From NCBI GenBank assembly GCA_027307115.1, contig DAHUXN010000081.1:1-64000 (forward strand): a stretch of 64,000 bases of DNA, given 5' to 3'. The DNA is from Acidobacteriota bacterium. Lineage in GTDB: Bacteria > Acidobacteriota > Terriglobia > Acidiferrales > UBA7541. This document shows, one piece after another, positions 57,152-64,000 of the stretch (the stretch's first letter is position 1; every line of letters begins with the position of its first letter). The notes beneath the pieces are model-generated. The model was not told the origin of the DNA, did no database searches, and saw only the letters and a program-made list of their open reading frames with translations. The translations under genes and the position numbers were made by a program.

Positions 57152-58021
57152 CTATGAATTTTTTCGGGCGGCCTTTGCAATGGCGTCGGCGATTTTGGCG
57201 ACTTGGGACATTTCGGCGACGTCGTGGACGCGGACGATGTGCGCGCCGCCCAAAATGCTGGCCGCTACGGTGGCGGCGGTGCCCCAGATGCGCTGTTCTG
57301 TTGCGACGCTGCCGAGGGCGTGACCGATAAATGCCTTTCGCGATGTGCCGACAAGCAAGGGATAACCGAGGCGCGCGAGTTCGGGCAAACGCGCGAGCAG
57401 TTCGAAGTTTTGAGCGTAGTTTTTGCCGAAGCCGATTCCAGGGTCGAGGATAATTTGTGATTTGGCGATGCCGAAACGCTTCGCGTGCACCAAGGCCTCG
57501 CGCAAGCCGCGCATCACGTCGCGCAGAACGTCACGCGCGAACGGTCCCTGTTGCATGGTTCGCGGCGCGCCGCGCATGTGCATCAGGATTATCGGCAGGC
57601 GACGACGGCGTGCGACTTTCGCGAGTTCGGGATCAGAGCGCAGCGCGCTTACATCGTTAATGATTTCCGCTCCGGCATTGACTGCCGCATCGGCGACTGC
57701 GGCTTTTTGAGTGTCAATGGAAATGGGAATTTTCAGGCGTCCGCGCAGTTCGTTGAGCACGGGCAGAACGCGATCGAGTTCCTGCTGGGCGGAAACTCCG
57801 CGCGAGCCGGGCCGTGTGGATTCGCCGCCGATGTCGAGAATGTCCGCGCCGGCACGTTCCATTTGAAATGCGTGTTCGATGGCACTGCGCGCATCGAGAA
57901 ATTGGCCGCCGTCGGAAAAGCTGTCGGGCGTGACGTTGAGAACGCCCATGATAAGCGTGCGCTCGCCGAGCACGAGCTTGCGCGAAGGCAGGCGCAATAT
58001 GAACTTCTTGCGGCGAATCAT
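57152..58021 (-). CDS. folP: Dihydropteroate synthase
   Basis: This 289-aa TIM-barrel enzyme condenses p-aminobenzoate with the pterin pyrophosphate in folate synthesis and is the target of sulfonamides. The signature IMGVLNVTPDSFSDGG is followed by DILDIGGESTRPGS and ISIDTQKAAVADAAV. The C-terminal RVHDVAEMSQ is also family-typical. A -10-like TTTAAT sits 7 nt upstream of the ATG. FtsH and folP also lie close together in enterobacteria, and here two genes separate them. Confidence 0.96.
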   Translation of the reverse strand: MIRRKKFILRLPSRKLVLGERTLIMGVLNVTPDSFSDGGQFLDARSAIEHAFQMERAGADILDIGGESTRPGSRGVSAQQELDRVLPVLNELRGRLKIPISIDTQKAAVADAAVNAGAEIINDVSALRSDPELAKVARRRRLPIILMHMRGAPRTMQQGPFARDVLRDVMRGLREALVHAKRFGIAKSQIILDPGIGFGKNYAQNFELLARLPELARLGYPLLVGTSRKAFIGHALGSVATEQRIWGTAATVAASILGGAHIVRVHDVAEMSQVAKIADAIAKAARKNS

Positions 58022-58028
58022 GGCACCG

Positions 58029-58034
58029 ATTAAA
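58029..58034 (-). promoter_or_regulatory. -10-like box placed for leaderless transcription of folP
   Basis: Read on the minus strand, TTTAAT ends 7 nt before the ATG at 58021. No Shine-Dalgarno is present, and the -35 region is poor. Confidence 0.3.
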
Positions 58035-58123
58035 ACACAATCGCCGCCGCGAGCGGAAATCCGGGGCGCAGATGGATGTGCTGGGCAATTGTGCGGACTT
58101 TTCGCAAATCGCTCAGATAGGAA

Positions 58124-59296
58124 TTATTGTGAATCGGCGGGCGCGAAGTAGGAAGCGCGATGAACAACACGCACGCTGCCGTGCCCGGCGACTTTGACGC
58201 GAAGCGAATGCCAGCCAGGTTTTTGGCCAGCGGGAGGATAGAAGCCGAGCGTGTATTGCGCGCTGAGGTTTTGGACGATATTGCGATAGGCGTCCGCGAT
58301 CGTGCCCGTTTCGTTCAAAAAATAAAGCCGGCCGCCCGCGCGCCGCACCAATTCAGCGAGAAAATCGGTGTAGGCAGGAATGCCGAGGCTGAGCGCCGCC
58401 GGCGTGACAAGCGAAACATTTTGGTGCGCGGCAAGCCACGCGGGCGTCATCACGCGAGGACGATTTTGCGTGGAGATGGCGTAGATCTCGATATTTTGCG
58501 ACGCGAGGGCTTTTACGACGTCTTCAAAGGTCGCGCGATTTGGCGGGTCGCCACGACGTGGCCGAATACCTTCGCCATCCAGGTTCAGTCCGAGGCCGCT
58601 ATCCTGCCCGTCCGTAAGCAAGATGATTGCCTTGCGTCCCGTGCGGCCAGGGAAGAGTTCGTTGGCTGCAAGATACACGGAACGATAAATATTCGAGCCG
58701 CCGGTGTCCGAAAATAATTTGCGGACATTGACGCCCGCGGCCGCTTTTTCGAGCAGCTTCCTGTCGCGTGAAAAGGGCAGCAAGAGGTACGTGTGTTCGG
58801 AGAAATCGACGACGGCAACTTCGTCGACGGGAGAAAGATTTGCGATGAGCTGCTGCGCGGCGAATTTCATGGTGTCGGAATCGGCCAGAACGCTGGGACT
58901 CGCGTCGAGGACAAGGGCGATGCTTGCGCCCTCCGCCGACGCATCGAAATGCGTGATGGGTTGCTCAACGCCATCTTCGAAAATGTGGAAGTCAGATTGC
59001 GCGAGGCCGCGCGCCGCGGTGCCGTCGGACGCGAAAACGTTGCAACCAACTTCGACGAGATTGACGCGAACGCGAATTGCCGCGCGTATGTCCGGCGCAT
59101 TGCCGGCGTCCGCGTCACTGGCCACGCGACGAAAAACGAGTTCACCCGTCGCCGGATTGCGCGTGGATTGAACGCCTGCGTCCATTCGGAAGGGCCGAGC
59201 GAGCTTTTCCTTTTTCTGCGCCGAGGAAGATGTGGCGAGAAGCAGAGAAATTCCGAAAAGAGAGACGATGGGGGCGCGTGCGCGAGAAAACTTCAT
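58124..59296 (-). CDS. VWFA-domain exported protein, acidobacterial type
   Basis: This 390-aa protein has a hydrophobic N-terminus (APIVSLFGISLLLATSSSA), an N-terminal beta region (FHIFEDGVEQPITHFDASA) and a von Willebrand A domain. The metal-ion-dependent adhesion site is read as ALVLDASPSV and later LLTDGQDSG. The combination of the DFxxxEDGxxQxI-type region and VWA domain matches the acidobacterial VWFA-related group, whose members are abundant, secreted and of unknown role. TACACT is placed 6 nt before the ATG and could be a -10 box. Confidence 0.88.
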   Translation of the reverse strand: MKFSRARAPIVSLFGISLLLATSSSAQKKEKLARPFRMDAGVQSTRNPATGELVFRRVASDADAGNAPDIRAAIRVRVNLVEVGCNVFASDGTAARGLAQSDFHIFEDGVEQPITHFDASAEGASIALVLDASPSVLADSDTMKFAAQQLIANLSPVDEVAVVDFSEHTYLLLPFSRDRKLLEKAAAGVNVRKLFSDTGGSNIYRSVYLAANELFPGRTGRKAIILLTDGQDSGLGLNLDGEGIRPRRGDPPNRATFEDVVKALASQNIEIYAISTQNRPRVMTPAWLAAHQNVSLVTPAALSLGIPAYTDFLAELVRRAGGRLYFLNETGTIADAYRNIVQNLSAQYTLGFYPPAGQKPGWHSLRVKVAGHGSVRVVHRASYFAPADSQ

Positions 59297-59339
59297 GGCC
59301 TGAGTGTATGCCGACGAGAGGGTAGCCGGAAGCCCGAGT

Positions 59340-59648
59340 TCAGTCGAGATCGAAATCGCGAATCGGTTTTTCGACGGGCTTGTCTTTAGCCTTTTTCAAG
59401 CCTTCGGCAAATTTTCGCGCGAGCACGTCTTCCTTGTTGCGCTCCGCTTCGACGGACTGCCGGAACTTCGCCTCAACGCGCTCGGCCTGCTCCTTGAGCA
59501 AGCGCGCCGTGTCGTCAAGATCAACGGACGGCGGCGGCTTCGGCGGTGGAATGTGCGAGAGCACGGCGCCGAGTTCAGGATCAATCGTGAGCTTGGCCTG
59601 GCAACATGGGCAATCGACTTCGATTGAGGAAAGAGGTGTGCGCGCCAT
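59340..59648 (-). CDS. Small protein with CPCC zinc-binding motif
   Basis: This 102-aa protein has CPCC near the N-terminus (EVDCPCCQAKLTIDPE), followed by a proline-rich turn and a long charged helix (LLKEQAERVEAKFRQSVEAE). It is predicted cytoplasmic and may bind zinc as a dimer, since only two or three cysteines are present. A TAAAAT box lies 6 nt before the ATG. It lies between ftsH and the VWFA gene on the same strand. The family is not named. Confidence 0.7.
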   Translation of the reverse strand: MARTPLSSIEVDCPCCQAKLTIDPELGAVLSHIPPPKPPPSVDLDDTARLLKEQAERVEAKFRQSVEAERNKEDVLARKFAEGLKKAKDKPVEKPIRDFDLD

Positions 59649-59654
59649 GCCGGT

Positions 59655-59660
59655 ATTTTA
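59655..59660 (-). promoter_or_regulatory. -10 box placed for leaderless transcription
   Basis: Read on the minus strand, TAAAAT ends 6 nt before the ATG at 59648. Confidence 0.4.
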
Positions 59661-59718
59661 CGACATTCGGCGCAATCAAGCGCGTTTCATATGCGAGGAA
59701 CCACTCGCCGGAAAAATA

Positions 59719-61659
<1,941 letters not shown>

Positions 61660-61697
61660 CGTCTTACCTCACCCTCTGGAGCGCATGATCTTCCAGA

Positions 61698-62270
61698 TTA
61701 CGATTGTCTTGAACGTCTGGGCTTATGTCGTCCAGCCCGCTTAGGCTCGGCTTGCCGAACCTCGGTTACACTTCCCACATAAGGCAGGTTGCGGTAAAGG
61801 CCATCGCGGCCCGCGAGACCGTATCCCACCCAATATTTAGATGCAGAATCAAACCCAACGTATGTAGCCCGCAGGCCCACTTTGCGATCGCGCGGCTTGT
61901 CAAACAGCACCGCCAAATTCAGCGAACGGGGCTGGCACTCTTCGATGCGCTTCCACAAGAAATCCTGCGGCACGCCCGTGTGAAGGATAGCATCGACGAG
62001 CAAGACGTCGCGTCCTTCCAGCGTGGGAGGCGTCGAGAAGAAAACCTCGGGCCTGCTAAAACCTCCAAGGTCGACCTGGCGCAGTTCCGACCTCACAAAA
62101 TGACAAACGACAGGCTGTGAAATCTCGCGGACCAAATCAGCCGCGAACAAGAAAGAATTCTCAAGGATCGCCACCACGTGCAGAGTGCGATCGCTGTAAT
62201 CCTTGGAGATCGTCCGGCCCATTTGGGCCACCCGCGCCGCCAACTGTTTGCGGGAGTACGCGACCTTCAC
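61698..62270 (-). CDS. hpt: Hypoxanthine phosphoribosyltransferase
   Basis: This 190-aa purine-salvage enzyme transfers the ribose phosphate of PRPP to hypoxanthine or guanine. The PRPP loop is VLLVDAILHTG, a variant of the usual DIIDTG form. RDRKVGLRATYVGF and the active loop near FSRPEVFF complete the fold. The C-terminal tail is Arg-rich. The GTG at 62270 overlaps the tilS stop by 4 nt (GTGA), preferred over the longer reading that would extend 37 nt into tilS. Confidence 0.88.
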   Translation of the reverse strand: MKVAYSRKQLAARVAQMGRTISKDYSDRTLHVVAILENSFLFAADLVREISQPVVCHFVRSELRQVDLGGFSRPEVFFSTPPTLEGRDVLLVDAILHTGVPQDFLWKRIEECQPRSLNLAVLFDKPRDRKVGLRATYVGFDSASKYWVGYGLAGRDGLYRNLPYVGSVTEVRQAEPKRAGRHKPRRSRQS

Positions 62271-63757
62271 GCCTGCCTCAAAGGACTGTCGACGACAATC
62301 CACAGACCGGTTCGCGTGGCGTCACAGGTCGAGAATTCGTCTGCCACAGGCATCCGATCCGCCCAAGCGACCCGACCAGCACTGGTCAGCACAGGCCACA
62401 GGGCTCGTTCGGTGACACCCACGCGGCCACGAACGAACATTCGCGCCAACTTGCGCGTTTGGCGCCGGCCAGAGGCTCGATAGGCATCGCCCGGATTCCA
62501 ATTTCGAAACACCAGAGGCGCGGCCAGCCGTTCCGCGTCCAGGACGACACCCTCATGCCTAGTGTCGCGCTGCGCCGTGGGCCAGTCAATCACTTTCAAA
62601 GAGAAGGAGCGCCCGAGTTCCGGGATGGAAATAGCGGTCGAACCGCTTTCCGGCAGCGTTACTTCATACTGATAAGAAGCAATCGCTTGGGAGTTTCTTT
62701 TATCGGACGTGAGCCCGTTCGTGCGGTCGGACTGGCGAAAAATCAATCTGCCGAATTCGCGCTCGACCGCGACTCCGCCGGGAAGCTCCAATTTTCGTCC
62801 GTTTGAGCCGTGCTCTGCCAGCAGGACTACTTGTTCGACGTGTTTGCGTGTGAGCTGGCCTTCCGTTTGAGCTGCGGCCGCATATAAACGGCGCACGAGT
62901 CGTTGCGTCAATGCATGGCAGGGATTGGATGCCGCACCTTTCTGACGGGGCAAACCTTGGATCGGAAAAAGCAGATCATTCACATCCACGGAAAATCCTT
63001 TTGAGGTGGGTGAGGCGAGCCGTTGGTGGCGTTCTTCGACGAGCGCGGACCAGAAATCTTCGTCGTCGCGAGCCAGCGACGCCAAATCGCACAGTCGATC
63101 CGTGATCGACGGGGAAAAGTTTGTTTGGAGTTCTGGCAGTAACCTGTGGCGCACGCGGGCGCGAAGGCGCTGCGTGTCGCGATTGGTGGCATCTTCACGC
63201 CATTCCTGCTGGCGCTCGGCAAGAAAGGAACGAAGATCGTCGCGGCGGATTCCGATAACGGGGCGGATGATTTTTCCGCGGACAGGATGGATGGAAGAAA
63301 GACCGGCAAGTCCGGTACCGCGAATGATGCGCGCGAGGATTGTTTCGGCTTGGTCGTCAGCCGTGTGCGCAGTGGCAACCAAGTCCGCCACACCTCGGGA
63401 AATAATTGTGTCGAAAAACTGGTAGCGCAGGCGGCGCGCAGCGTCCTCCAGATTCCAGCCACGCTGCTTTGCAATCGCGGCCACGTCGGCAGTTTCAGTG
63501 AAGCATTCCATGCTCCGAGCGCCCGCGAGCGATTTCACGAAAGCTTCGTCGGCGCCGGAATCGGTTCCACGAAGCTGATGATTGAAATGCAACACGCACA
63601 GCGTGATCCCCAATTCGCTGCGGAGCTCTTCAAAGAGGTGCAGGAGCGCGACTGAATCAGCGCCTCCGGAGACGGCCAAAGCCAGCCTGTCTCCTGAGCG
63701 CAACATTCGGTGGCGCTTGATTGTACTTAAGATGGTCCGTTGAATCGAAATTTTCAT
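62267..63757 (-). CDS. tilS: tRNA(Ile)-lysidine synthase TilS
   Basis: This 496-aa enzyme converts C34 of the AUA-decoding tRNA(Ile) to lysidine, which is essential for reading AUA codons. The ATP pyrophosphatase signature SGGADS is at residues 30-35, followed by LVATAHTADDQAETI and IIRGTGLAGL, and the C-terminal half carries the tRNA-binding extensions. It leads the tilS-hpt-ftsH block, overlapping hpt by 4 nt. Confidence 0.95.
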   Translation of the reverse strand: MKISIQRTILSTIKRHRMLRSGDRLALAVSGGADSVALLHLFEELRSELGITLCVLHFNHQLRGTDSGADEAFVKSLAGARSMECFTETADVAAIAKQRGWNLEDAARRLRYQFFDTIISRGVADLVATAHTADDQAETILARIIRGTGLAGLSSIHPVRGKIIRPVIGIRRDDLRSFLAERQQEWREDATNRDTQRLRARVRHRLLPELQTNFSPSITDRLCDLASLARDDEDFWSALVEERHQRLASPTSKGFSVDVNDLLFPIQGLPRQKGAASNPCHALTQRLVRRLYAAAAQTEGQLTRKHVEQVVLLAEHGSNGRKLELPGGVAVEREFGRLIFRQSDRTNGLTSDKRNSQAIASYQYEVTLPESGSTAISIPELGRSFSLKVIDWPTAQRDTRHEGVVLDAERLAAPLVFRNWNPGDAYRASGRRQTRKLARMFVRGRVGVTERALWPVLTSAGRVAWADRMPVADEFSTCDATRTGLWIVVDSPLRQA

Positions 63758-63824
63758 ACAGCGGGATGCAAACTGCTCCTATGAGTATCTTAGCAGGGGG
63801 AGGGAGGCGCGTACAGGCGAGCGT

Positions 63825-64000
63825 CTAGCGGTCGGACATTTGTTGCGCGAGCAAATCACGGCTATACGCGATGCGGCGGTCCAGCGCAACTGCTACGAAA
63901 TAGGCGCAGCCGGCTCGTTCGCGTTCAGCCCACGAAGTGATGCGCGGAGCGAGCTGGCGCGCGGCCGAACGCACAACGCCCATCATCCAATAATAGACTC
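63825..64000 (-). CDS. Partial CDS at the window edge, C-terminal 57 aa, unknown
   Basis: On the minus strand, an open frame runs from outside the window to a TAG stop at 63825-63827. It encodes about 57 residues ending RIAYSRDLLAQQMSDR, after a segment with WAERERAGCAYFVAVALD. It is placed upstream of tilS on the same strand. The fragment is too short to name a family. It could also be a spurious open frame. Confidence 0.45.
   Translation of the reverse strand, partial: VYYWMMGVVRSAARQLAPRITSWAERERAGCAYFVAVALDRRIAYSRDLLAQQMSDR

Overview
The window reads as a chromosomal segment of an acidobacterium, most likely class Terriglobia. The markers are a very large Oar-type TonB-dependent receptor with an N-terminal carboxypeptidase-regulatory-like domain, a PadR regulator overlapping a duplicated-domain MacB/FtsX permease (the acidobacterial orphan-permease type), a VWFA protein of the acidobacterial type, a Ser/Thr kinase fused to TPRs, and a tetraether-synthase-like radical SAM protein. 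The assignment rests on gene content and family knowledge, since no rRNA or tRNA gene was found. No integrase, transposase, phage gene, CRISPR array or plasmid function was seen, so this looks like core and lineage-specific chromosome rather than an island.

Layout. 1-9.8 kb, plus strand: end of prmC, DNA polymerase IV, a membrane SpoIIE-type phosphatase, a small anchored protein, a CCA-adding enzyme, Lon protease behind an AT-rich palindromic upstream region, an unknown 197-aa protein and a GT2 glycosyltransferase. 9.8-17.6 kb, mostly minus: a secreted protein, a Urate_ox_N-type membrane protein, epoxyqueuosine reductase, a divergently transcribed unknown protein with a basic low-complexity linker, and the TonB-dependent receptor. 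18-25.5 kb, plus: the radical SAM protein, a PPK2-family kinase, an FmdB zinc ribbon, a YdeI-like protein, and three exported proteins (alpha/beta hydrolase, Tat-exported putative TIM barrel, cupin). 25.5-36.3 kb: a prohibitin-like protein, an S9 peptidase, a phospholipase-B-like Ntn hydrolase, two CPA2 antiporters and the kinase-TPR protein. 36.5-40 kb: a LolA-fold protein, a HAD phosphatase, a PilZ protein and Ada.

40-47.5 kb, minus strand, is an envelope block. A lipoprotein, an FtsX/MacB permease, a LolD-type ATPase, a single-pass membrane protein and a LolA-like protein lie behind one strong sigma-70-like promoter and end at a hairpin terminator. Upstream of it lies the PadR-permease pair with its own promoter and inverted-repeat operator. 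47.7-52.4 kb holds an exported TPR protein and a large putative HEAT-PilZ protein. 52.5-64 kb, minus, carries two conserved housekeeping neighbourhoods: ruvX-mltG followed by two unknown genes, and tilS-hpt-ftsH followed by a small zinc-ribbon protein, a VWFA protein and folP, with an exported M28 peptidase beyond.

The most notable gene is the radical SAM protein at 18.1-20.3 kb. It has the cysteine layout of tetraether synthase and is a candidate for making the membrane-spanning lipids known from acidobacteria. A second recurring signal is a -10-like TANNNT box, CATAAT in one case, placed 6-8 nt upstream of the start codon at several genes. This suggests that leaderless transcription is common in this genome.
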